From NCBI GenBank assembly GCA_015522765.1, contig WALR01000132.1:1-6260 (forward strand): a DNA stretch of 6,260 nucleotides. Reading direction: 5' to 3'. Positions 1-4,416 of the stretch are shown here, piece by piece. How positions within the stretch are numbered: position 1 is the stretch's first letter; each line of letters begins with the position of its first letter. Both the position numbers and the translations under genes were made by a program. The notes under the pieces were generated by a model. The model worked only from the letters and a program-made list of their open reading frames with translations. It did no database searches and had not been told where the DNA came from. The DNA comes from Candidatus Woesearchaeota archaeon (lineage in GTDB: Archaea; Nanobdellota; Nanobdellia; Woesearchaeales; WALR01).

Positions 1-54
1 AGGGTGGATAGCGTGGAGATAGTAGAAGAAAAGAGGGGGGATGCCAATGATTAA
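1..54 (+). CDS. 3' end of an unidentified gene (partial)
   Basis: Reading from base 1, frame 1 is open for 17 codons (RVDSVEIVEEKRGDAND) and stops with TAA at 52-54. The other two forward frames hit TAG early. The tail is acidic and charged, and it overlaps the start of the next gene by 8-14 nt, as expected for translationally coupled neighbours in this purine-rich coding style. Only the C-terminus is visible, so no function can be given. The call rests on the open frame and the overlap alone. Confidence 0.45.
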   Translation, partial: RVDSVEIVEEKRGDAND

Positions 55-793
55 GAGGATAATGAAAAAGATTATTGACCCGCACCTCTCAAAGATTGAA
101 GGGAGGGTGATAAGGTCATTTGAGAATGTTGAGAGGGACATTAAGAGCCTTCAGGAATGGATAAATTACCTTAACAATAAGACAGATGTAATCCAGAAGA
201 AGCATGAGGGTCATATCACACTCACAAAAAAGGATATAAGAAATATAAGGGAATGGCTTAACTACCTTAACGGCCATAATGTTGAGCTTTATAAAAACAT
301 TAAGGAGCTCTTAACAGATGTCAATTCTGTTAAAGAGCATCATAATTCCTTAAGCAGAAGGATGGATTTGCTTGAAAAAAGGCTTGAAAGGTTCAGGAAA
401 GGTTCGGAAAAGGTTCAGAATAGGTTCGGAATTGAACCTAAAGTTGAACCTGAACTTGAACCTAAAGTTGAACCTAAAGGGGGTTTTGAGAAAGGGGAAA
501 CACCGGATTCCTATGGTAAAAAAGGGAATACAAAAACAACATCAAAAGATGTGATTGAGAGGGAGCTGATGAGCAGGGCTCAGCACTTCAGAAAGAGGAT
601 TGTGATGAATGAAATGCTAAAGGTTATTACCGGCTCCACACCATCCACAAAGAGCCTTGAAAGATACATTGTCGACGAGAGAAAGCTCTGCAGCAGAACC
701 ACCTTTTACACTTATCTAAGAGAAATGAAGGAACATGGAGTAATAGCAGAGAACGGGATTGGAAGGATGAAGATACTTTCCCCAAGGGGGTAA
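41..793 (+). CDS. Coiled-coil protein with C-terminal winged-helix-like domain
   Basis: This is a 250-aa soluble protein with no signal peptide or membrane segment. Residues 1-118 are charged and helical, probably coiled coil, with two related units, WINYLN (40-45) and WLNYLN (72-77), spaced 32 residues apart. Residues 118-165 form a low-complexity linker rich in Glu-Pro (EPKVEPELEPKVEP, 132-145). Residues 170-250 look like a winged helix: helices around 170-195, a recognition-helix-like stretch CSRTTFYTYLREMKEHGVI, then a short wing (ENGIGRMKIL). I infer DNA binding with oligomerisation through the coil. I recall similar proteins (repeated W-x-x-x-L units plus wHTH) as hypotheticals in DPANN archaea, but could not search. 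Start: the G-run at 35-40 abuts the ATG at 41 and sits better for the ATG at 47 (Met3), so the true product may be 248 aa. The linker DNA carries an 11-bp array (389-475). Alternatives are a transcription factor, replication initiator or partition protein. Confidence 0.85.
   Translation: MPMIKRIMKKIIDPHLSKIEGRVIRSFENVERDIKSLQEWINYLNNKTDVIQKKHEGHITLTKKDIRNIREWLNYLNGHNVELYKNIKELLTDVNSVKEHHNSLSRRMDLLEKRLERFRKGSEKVQNRFGIEPKVEPELEPKVEPKGGFEKGETPDSYGKKGNTKTTSKDVIERELMSRAQHFRKRIVMNEMLKVITGSTPSTKSLERYIVDERKLCSRTTFYTYLREMKEHGVIAENGIGRMKILSPRG
389..475. repeat. AGGTTC x4 / GAACCT x4 array inside a gene
   Basis: AGGTTC starts at 389, 400, 411 and 422, exactly 11 bp apart. Its reverse complement GAACCT starts at 434, 446, 458 and 470, exactly 12 bp apart, with a variant GAACTT at 452. 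The arms meet at a near-palindrome (421-440) with a GGAATT centre. The left-arm units fall in all three codon phases and encode RF, GS, KV and RF, so the repeat is not a peptide repeat. The right arm is in phase and encodes the Glu-Pro linker. Outside this array and the one at 883-954, I found only one isolated GAACCT (6097). A cluster of DNA-binding sites about one helical turn apart is the simplest reading; an RNA hairpin in the mRNA is the alternative. Confidence 0.85.
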
Positions 794-796
794 AAA

Positions 797-828
797 GGGG
801 GCTGAAAATCCCCTGTAATGGGCTTTTT
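797..828 (+). terminator. Putative terminator of the 250-aa gene
   Basis: Three bases after the TAA stop, GGGGG (797-801) can pair with CCCC (810-813) across an 8-nt loop, and a T5 run follows at 824-828. Archaeal termination depends mainly on U-runs, so the T-run is the more important part. The same bases also form part of a long-range inverted repeat (805-1042), so this may not be their only role. Confidence 0.4.
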
Positions 829-882
829 CTTAATTATTTGAACGCAAAATCCGGTTAAGCGGCGCAAAGAAAAAAGAGGGAT

Positions 883-954
883 AGGTACGGATAATAGGTT
901 CAGGGTAGGTTCAGAATTGAACCTCAGGTTCAGGTTCCGAACCAGTTCCGAACC
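883..954. repeat. Non-coding GGTTC/GAACC array
   Basis: Units are AGGTAC (883, variant); AGGTTC at 896, 907, 926 and 932; GAACCT at 919; and GAACC at 939 and 950. Bases 896-924 match 411-439 inside the 250-aa gene at 26 of 29 positions, including the 11-bp then 12-bp unit spacing and the AGGTTC-xGAATT-GAACCT core. Two tandem 11-mers follow: GGTTCCGAACC (933-943), a perfect palindrome about its central base, and AGTTCCGAACC (944-954), differing at one base. The array lies between two gene 3' ends, so it is not positioned as a promoter operator. I see no coding potential here. Confidence 0.85.
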
Positions 955-958
955 AAAC

Positions 959-980
959 AAGTATACTAAACAGTATATTT
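959..980. repeat. TATACT-AAAC-AGTATA palindrome
   Basis: TATACT (962-967) and AGTATA (972-977) form a perfect 6-bp inverted repeat around a 4-nt spacer. Pairing extends outward through a G-T wobble to AA (959-960) with TT (979-980). It follows the GAACC array by a few bases. It could be a protein-binding dyad, a small hairpin before a T-run, or an AT-rich unwinding segment. Confidence 0.55.
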
Positions 981-985
981 GGGCT

Positions 986-1023
986 TTCTACTTAACCTCC
1001 CCTTAATCTCTCCTTAAGTAGAA
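986..1023. repeat. CTTAA iterons at 11-bp steps inside a 10-bp inverted repeat
   Basis: TTCTACTTAA (986-995) and TTAAGTAGAA (1014-1023) are exact reverse complements separated by 18 bp. Within them CTTAA starts at 991, 1002 and 1013, so the step is exactly 11 bp, as in the GGTTC array. The first two units are alike beyond the core (CTTAACCTCCC, CTTAATCTCTC). The block lies downstream of both convergent genes. On the minus strand it could act as a terminator stem after the kinase gene, but the loop is long and the internal phasing looks more like a set of protein sites. Confidence 0.6.
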
Positions 1024-1054
1024 GGGAATAAAAGGGGATTTTTAGGGGGTAAAT

Positions 1055-1600
1055 TCATGCAAGATGCCTGATTCTTCTTATTTTTGTTAAGAGAATCTCA
1101 TAGTCTCTTATTAGCCTATAACCCAAATCTGCACCTTCCATATAAGAAGAAGAGGTATCAAAGCCAATAATCAGGGGATGCCCCTGCTCCCATGCCTCAA
1201 CCCCGCACTCGTCAAATGCCTCTGCCTCAAGGTTAAGACTGACCTTAATAGGGCTGTAGCCCCTTGAAGAAAGCCTCTCCTTAAGCTCTGAGAGCCTGCA
1301 GTGGGTAACCACAACCAAAGATGTCAGTTTTGGAGGGAGAAAGTGAGAGAGGGCGCCAACAACAATAACCCCCTTTGAATGCTCCTTAATCTTCTCCTCT
1401 ATAAGTTTGGACAGCTCTGAGGAGAACTGCCCCTCATCCACAACAAAAGACCCTCTTTTCTTGTCATACTCGCTAAGGAGCCCCTTCTCCCTCGCGAAAT
1501 CAAGCTGTTCTATAATCTCGAAGCCTAAATCAGTGCTGAGCCTTGAGGCAAGCGTTGACTTGCCTGACGCCGGCGTCCCTGTTATGAGTATAACCTTCAT
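1055..1600 (-). CDS. AK6/Fap7-type adenylate kinase-like NTPase
   Basis: This 181-aa cytoplasmic P-loop protein has a Walker A motif GTPASGKST at residues 8-16. The AK6-type segment LLSEYDKKRGSFVVDE (41-56) follows, then GALSHFLPP (82-90), and the LID-like region VVVTHCRLSELKERLSSRGYSPIKVSLNLEAEAFDEC (96-132) with the family's RL..RGYS..K...N.EAE pattern. Length is normal for the family. Known AK6/Fap7 proteins combine adenylate kinase and ATPase activity and act with ribosomal protein uS11 in late small-subunit maturation; I infer the same role here. The ATG at 1598-1600 is preceded by GGTGA, one of two tandem copies. The upstream same-strand gene ends 17 nt before this start, so the two are probably co-transcribed. 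Its 3' end faces the repeat-rich spacer. Confidence 0.88.
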   Translation of the reverse strand: MKVILITGTPASGKSTLASRLSTDLGFEIIEQLDFAREKGLLSEYDKKRGSFVVDEGQFSSELSKLIEEKIKEHSKGVIVVGALSHFLPPKLTSLVVVTHCRLSELKERLSSRGYSPIKVSLNLEAEAFDECGVEAWEQGHPLIIGFDTSSSYMEGADLGYRLIRDYEILLTKIRRIRHLA

Positions 1601-1602
1601 TG

Positions 1603-1624
1603 TTCTTCACCAATTCTTCACCAA
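1603..1624 (-). repeat. Tandem 11-bp duplication carrying the ribosome binding site
   Basis: TTCTTCACCAA occurs twice back to back (1603-1613, 1614-1624). On the minus strand each copy reads TTGGTGAAGAA, containing the Shine-Dalgarno-like GGTGA. The copy nearer the start serves the kinase ATG at 1600. In the other copy the TGA of GGTGA is the stop codon of the 206-aa gene. A recent slippage duplication may have moved the two genes apart or created the stop. Confidence 0.75.
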
Positions 1625-2238
1625 TAAATCTCGCCCTCACTTTCCTCTTCAGTATGAAATTTTTTAACACCCTCACCGTCAACCCATATTCTCTTAAAGA
1701 GCTCCACAAAGATGGGCGGCTTAAGTGAGATGCCGCAGTTAACAAGCGCCCCTGCAAGGAGCTTCGCCCTCTCCTTAAGCGTCCCCTTTGAAGAGGAGGC
1801 TTTGACAAGCTCCCTTAAAGAGAATCCTGAGAGGTAGCCCTCCCCAATCTTTAATACAGCGTCCCTCCTGTTAACCCTCACTAAACAGCGGGGGATATCA
1901 ACAACGCAATTAAAACCCATTTTCTTAGATGAGAGGGAAAAAGTGAGGCTTCCCTCATCCATGAAACCTGCACATGACAGCACTACGCCAATAAGATTAA
2001 TGATGACTCTCTTAGAGTAGGTATTAGAGGAGGAGCGCCCCTTCTCATCCAGATGGAATGAATGAACAAAAGACTCTGTTTCTCTCTCTATACAGGCTAA
2101 TGATGTATTGCTTAAAGGCAGTACAAAAACCCTTCCTAAGTAGGCAATGTTCTTCTGCCTTGCCCCCTGAGTAGTCCATACGCTTTCCACAGCATATGCA
2201 TAGGGCTTTCCCTTAACGAGTTTTTCCCTTATGAACAT
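1618..2238 (-). CDS. Conserved hypothetical protein, DPANN-type
   Basis: This is a 206-aa soluble protein with no signal or membrane segment. The N-terminus (1-38) has a basic beta-rich pattern, FIREK.VKGK.YAYAVES...QGARQKNIAYLGRV. It resembles the N-terminal segment of IS4/IS1634-type transposases and, from memory, a hypothetical family widespread in DPANN archaea. No DDE catalytic domain follows, so it is not a transposase. The C-terminal half includes GEGYLSGFSLRELVK, a KERAKLLAGALVNCGI helix and PPIFVELFKRIW, which also fit that remembered family. Function is unknown. The ATG at 2236-2238 lies about 27 bp from a TATA-like box, suggesting a leaderless mRNA, and the AK6-type kinase gene follows in the same transcript. 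The 3' end overlaps the tandem 11-bp duplication, and the terminal residues (EIYW) could have been altered by it. Confidence 0.82.
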   Translation of the reverse strand: MFIREKLVKGKPYAYAVESVWTTQGARQKNIAYLGRVFVLPLSNTSLACIERETESFVHSFHLDEKGRSSSNTYSKRVIINLIGVVLSCAGFMDEGSLTFSLSSKKMGFNCVVDIPRCLVRVNRRDAVLKIGEGYLSGFSLRELVKASSSKGTLKERAKLLAGALVNCGISLKPPIFVELFKRIWVDGEGVKKFHTEEESEGEIYW

Positions 2239-2251
2239 CCTAAAGGTTAGG
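2239..2251. promoter_or_regulatory. Small inverted repeat at the minus-strand start
   Basis: CCTAA (2239-2243) and TTAGG (2247-2251) are mirrored around AGG, directly abutting the start codon of the 206-aa gene. The position overlaps the expected transcription start, where an archaeal repressor could act. A 5-bp dyad can easily arise by chance, so this is only a candidate. Confidence 0.2.
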
Positions 2252-2258
2252 CACTAGG

Positions 2259-2278
2259 TATATTTATAGTTTTTGGCC
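2259..2278 (-). promoter_or_regulatory. Archaeal TATA/BRE promoter for the minus-strand operon
   Basis: On the minus strand the bases read GGCCAAAAAC then TATAAATATA. The TATA-like element spans 2259-2268, and the A-rich stretch upstream (2269-2275) is placed as a BRE. The TATA centre is about 27 bp from the ATG at 2238. That is the usual archaeal TATA-to-start distance, so the transcript would be leaderless or nearly so. Confidence 0.65.
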
Positions 2279-2293
2279 CATACTCATCAAGGT

Positions 2294-2309
2294 ACGGAAA
2301 TTATTTAAG
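2294..2309 (+). promoter_or_regulatory. Archaeal TATA/BRE promoter for the 4-gene operon
   Basis: ACGGAAA (2294-2300) fits a purine-rich BRE and is followed by TTATTTAA (2301-2308). The TATA centre lies about 28 bp before the ATG at 2332, and no clear Shine-Dalgarno sequence precedes that ATG. Both facts suggest a leaderless first gene. The spacer is shared with the divergent minus-strand promoter, the two TATA boxes being roughly 40 bp apart. Confidence 0.65.
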
Positions 2310-2331
2310 TTAAATATGGTGTAACATTTAC

Positions 2332-2754
2332 ATGACCAAACAGGGAGAGGAACAGTCAAAGGAAAACAGACCGAACAAGAAGAACATAGCAATAATAGGG
2401 GCATCGCCCAAAAGCTCGAGGTACAGCAACATGGCGGTAAGGGCGTATGTAAAGGCAGGCTATAATGTGTTCCCTGTTAATCCCCGGGAAAAAGAGATAA
2501 ACGGGATAAGGTGCTTCCCGTCATTAAAAGAGATAAAGAGCAGGATAGACATCGTTTCAATGTATGTAAGAGGAGAGATAGGCAGACATTACATAAATGA
2601 AATAATAAGCAGGGGCGTTCCTTTAGTGATTCTTAACCCGGGAAGTGAGGACGACGAGATTATAAGGAGATTGGAAGAGAAAAACATAGAGGTCAGGAGG
2701 GAGTGCAGCTTAAAGGTCGTCAGGGAGGCAAGAGGGGATGAAGGGAAAAAATGA
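2332..2754 (+). CDS. CoA-binding domain protein (YccU-like)
   Basis: This is a 140-aa cytoplasmic Rossmann-fold protein. After a hydrophilic, Lys/Glu-rich N-terminus (1-17) comes IAIIGASPKSSRYSN (19-33), the glycine-containing nucleotide-binding turn typical of CoA_binding_2 proteins. VFPVNPREKEINGIRCFPSL (46-65) follows, then the DIVSMYV strand (73-79) and VILNPGSEDDEIIRRLEEKNIEVRREC (99-125). These fit the order GxS, VxPVNP, G....SL, a PG-containing loop and a late Cys, and the length is normal for the stand-alone family. The family binds CoA, but its physiological role is poorly known. It is first in the operon, with a probable leaderless start, and its 3' end overlaps the next gene by 17 nt. 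Confidence 0.88.
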   Translation: MTKQGEEQSKENRPNKKNIAIIGASPKSSRYSNMAVRAYVKAGYNVFPVNPREKEINGIRCFPSLKEIKSRIDIVSMYVRGEIGRHYINEIISRGVPLVILNPGSEDDEIIRRLEEKNIEVRRECSLKVVREARGDEGKK

Positions 2755-3463
2755 GAGCATAAAAGGAGCATTCCCCCTAATAATAGCCCACCGCGGGGGA
2801 GGGATTCTTGCAGGGGAGAACAGCATTGAGGCACTCAGAAGGGCGAAGGAGGCAGGGAGCGATTATTCAGAGATAGACATAAGGAAGGCAAGTGACGGCT
2901 TTGTCGTGTCGAACCCGCCATTCATAATTCAGGGAGGCAGAGAAGAAAATAAGGGGAAAGTCCTGCTGAATTCCCTCTCTGTGAAGGAGGCGGAGAAAGA
3001 AGGGGTCTATTCTCTTAGAGAGATGCTCAGAGAAGCAGAAAGAAATGGGGTTAAGCTGATGATAGAGATAAAAGAGAAGGGGACAGCAGTAGAGGTTTAT
3101 GATATTGTTGAAGAGGAGGGGGTAAAGGCGGTATTCATCTCTTTCTTCCATGATGAGATGTTAAGGCTGAAGAGGGAGAGGAACGCCAGGACAGGCATAC
3201 TCCTTGTAGGCGAACCCTGCGACATAGAGGGGGTGATGAAGTCAGCCAGGGCGGACTATTTATTGGCGAACCATAAATATATAACCAATGAGACAATTAC
3301 AGGATTAAAAGGAAAAGGAATAAAAACCATTGTGTGGAACATAAATGATTATTATGAGGCAAGGAGCCTTGCACTGACAGGCGTTCACGGAATATCGACG
3401 GACCGCCCGTCAATGCTGGCAAAACTGAGAGCAGAGATGGTTGAAGGGGATGATAAAAAATGA
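2738..3463 (+). CDS. Glycerophosphodiester phosphodiesterase-like protein, altered active site
   Basis: This is a 241-aa GDPD-family TIM-barrel protein without a signal peptide, so probably cytoplasmic. Visible family motifs are AHRG (17-20, first catalytic His18), GENS.EA (26-32), EID (45-47, metal-binding Glu and Asp), LMIEIK (107-112, Glu110), WNIN (200-203) and GISTDRP (218-224). The family hydrolyses glycerophosphodiesters to glycerol-3-phosphate and an alcohol. The second catalytic His, normally in an HD motif a few residues after DG, is missing: here DGFVVSNPPF (53-62) has Ser-Asn-Pro at that place. The protein may be inactive, use another base, or have a different role. Start: GGGAGG (2723-2728) lies about 9 nt before the ATG at 2738, inside the preceding gene. 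It overlaps the next gene by 4 nt (ATGA). Confidence 0.85.
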   Translation: MKGKNESIKGAFPLIIAHRGGGILAGENSIEALRRAKEAGSDYSEIDIRKASDGFVVSNPPFIIQGGREENKGKVLLNSLSVKEAEKEGVYSLREMLREAERNGVKLMIEIKEKGTAVEVYDIVEEEGVKAVFISFFHDEMLRLKRERNARTGILLVGEPCDIEGVMKSARADYLLANHKYITNETITGLKGKGIKTIVWNINDYYEARSLALTGVHGISTDRPSMLAKLRAEMVEGDDKK

Positions 3464-3879
3464 TAAGGAACATTGTTTTTTCCACCACGAACAGGGAGGA
3501 GCTGATAGACATAACAGAGAGGGTGAATGCGATTGTGAAGGAGTCTGGGATTGACGAGGGAATCTGCCTTGTATATGCGCCGCATGCATCAGCCGCGATA
3601 ACAATCAATGAGAATGCCGACCCGAACATACAAGCAGACATAACAGACGCCCTTGACAAGATAGTCGCGAGAGGGGTGTGGAGGCATGACAAGGTTGACG
3701 GGAATGCCGACTCGCACATAAAGGCGTCAATAATAGGCTCGGACAGGATGATACCCGTAAAGGATAATAGGCTCATGCTTGGCAGATGGCAGGACATATT
3801 CTTTGTCGAGCTTGACGGCCCGAGGGAGGGGAGAAAGGTAATTGTCCAGCTGTTGCCTGCAAGCAGGGATAAACCATGA
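3460..3879 (+). CDS. yjbQ: UPF0047 / YjbQ family protein
   Basis: This is a 139-aa cytoplasmic protein of normal family length. The conserved signature is complete. It has YAPHASAAITINENADP (39-55) with His42 and Glu51, then WRHD (74-77), GNADSHIKASIIGSDRMIPV (81-100) with His86, and LGRWQDIFFVELDGPR (107-122). The three histidines are placed to form the family's trimeric active or metal site. Members are annotated as secondary thiamine-phosphate synthase because they show that activity weakly in vitro or by complementation; the real physiological substrate is uncertain. The start codon overlaps the GDPD stop (ATGA), with GAAGGGGA about 10 nt upstream. The stop overlaps the MBF1 start in the same way, so translation of all three is probably coupled. 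Confidence 0.93.
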   Translation: MIRNIVFSTTNREELIDITERVNAIVKESGIDEGICLVYAPHASAAITINENADPNIQADITDALDKIVARGVWRHDKVDGNADSHIKASIIGSDRMIPVKDNRLMLGRWQDIFFVELDGPREGRKVIVQLLPASRDKP

Positions 3880-4400
3880 AAAAATCAAATGGCAATTTCA
3901 GATTAAGAAATGCGCCCTCATGCGAGATGTGCGGCGCCCCAAATGCGGAGTTCGTCATCCTGATTGAGGGAACAGAGCTCAAGGTATGCTCCAAATGCGC
4001 TAGGTATGGCAAGATAATAAGAAGACTGCATAACCCGGCGAGGGCTGAATCAAAAGCAAAGAGGAATCCGGTTATAAAAGCAAAGAGAACTATTAAAGAG
4101 GATGAGGAGCCGGCATTAATGATAGTGGAGAATTACGGGGCAGTTGTTAAGAAGGCAAGGGAGCGTATGGGGATAAAACAGGAGGAGCTGGGGAAGAGAA
4201 TAGCGGAGAAGGAATCGGTTATTCATAAGATAGAAGCGGGGCTGCTTAAACCTGACATAGAACTCGCGAGGAAGCTGGAGAGATTTCTAAGGATAAAAAT
4301 AGTCGTTGAGGCGGATGAGGGGGATTACACCCTGCCTAAGAACAGCGGGGATCACCTTACAATAGGCGACCTCATAAGGATAAAGAAGAGAAAAGGGTAG
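3876..4400 (+). CDS. mbf1: Archaeal multiprotein bridging factor 1 (zinc ribbon + Cro-type HTH)
   Basis: This 174-aa protein has an N-terminal zinc ribbon with C16-x2-C19 and C38-x2-C41. A basic linker (49-75, many Lys/Arg) follows, then a Cro/C1-type helix-turn-helix at about 87-142 (AVVKKARERMGIKQEELGKRI, then VIHKIEAG at 115-122), and a basic tail ending KKRKG. This is the standard archaeal MBF1 architecture (aMBF1). In eukaryotes MBF1 bridges activators and TBP; archaeal MBF1 has been linked to the ribosome and translation, and I infer the same here. It is last in the operon, coupled by ATGA to yjbQ. Only 16 nt separate its stop from the convergent membrane-protein gene, and no clear T-run terminator is visible there. 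Confidence 0.93.
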   Translation: MKKSNGNFRLRNAPSCEMCGAPNAEFVILIEGTELKVCSKCARYGKIIRRLHNPARAESKAKRNPVIKAKRTIKEDEEPALMIVENYGAVVKKARERMGIKQEELGKRIAEKESVIHKIEAGLLKPDIELARKLERFLRIKIVVEADEGDYTLPKNSGDHLTIGDLIRIKKRKG

Positions 4401-4416
4401 CCGCCTTATGGTTATA

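Larger units (their letters stand above)
805..1042. repeat. Imperfect inverted repeats bounding the convergent spacer
   Basis: AAAATCCCCT (805-814) is the exact reverse complement of AGGGGATTTT (1033-1042). Extending inward, 805-833 matches the reverse complement of 1014-1042 at 22 of 29 positions by hand count, ending in CTTAA in both arms. AGGGGG occurs just outside each arm (796-801 and 1044-1049), though not perfectly abutting. The 238-bp block could be a MITE-like element, a large symmetric functional site, or two terminators of similar composition facing each other. No transposase or second copy is visible in the window. Confidence 0.4.

Noticed and set aside
422..439. GGTTC-GGAATT-GAACC as a tRNA T-arm
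   Set aside because: The loop is not a T-loop, and no acceptor, D or anticodon arms are found around it or around 907-924.
389..475. CRISPR array
   Set aside because: The units are only 6 bp with 5-6 bp between them; there are no long repeats or unique spacers and no cas genes.
372..554. Alternative 60-aa + frame reading LNLKLNLNLNLKLNLK over the array
   Set aside because: It is a shadow of the Glu-Pro linker in another frame; the repeats keep all frames open. The 250-aa frame has the domain structure.
712..960. Minus-strand 82-aa frame across the spacer and the end of the 250-aa gene
   Set aside because: It has no ribosome binding site or recognisable domain, and it begins inside the repeat array, whose low complexity explains the open frame.
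1530..1808. 92-aa minus frame between the kinase and 206-aa genes
   Set aside because: It overlaps two well-supported genes in another frame and has no recognisable features.
883..2298. Shared 9-mer AGGTACGGA at 883 and 2290, both intergenic
   Set aside because: Identical 9-mers are expected many times by chance in a window this size, and the contexts differ.
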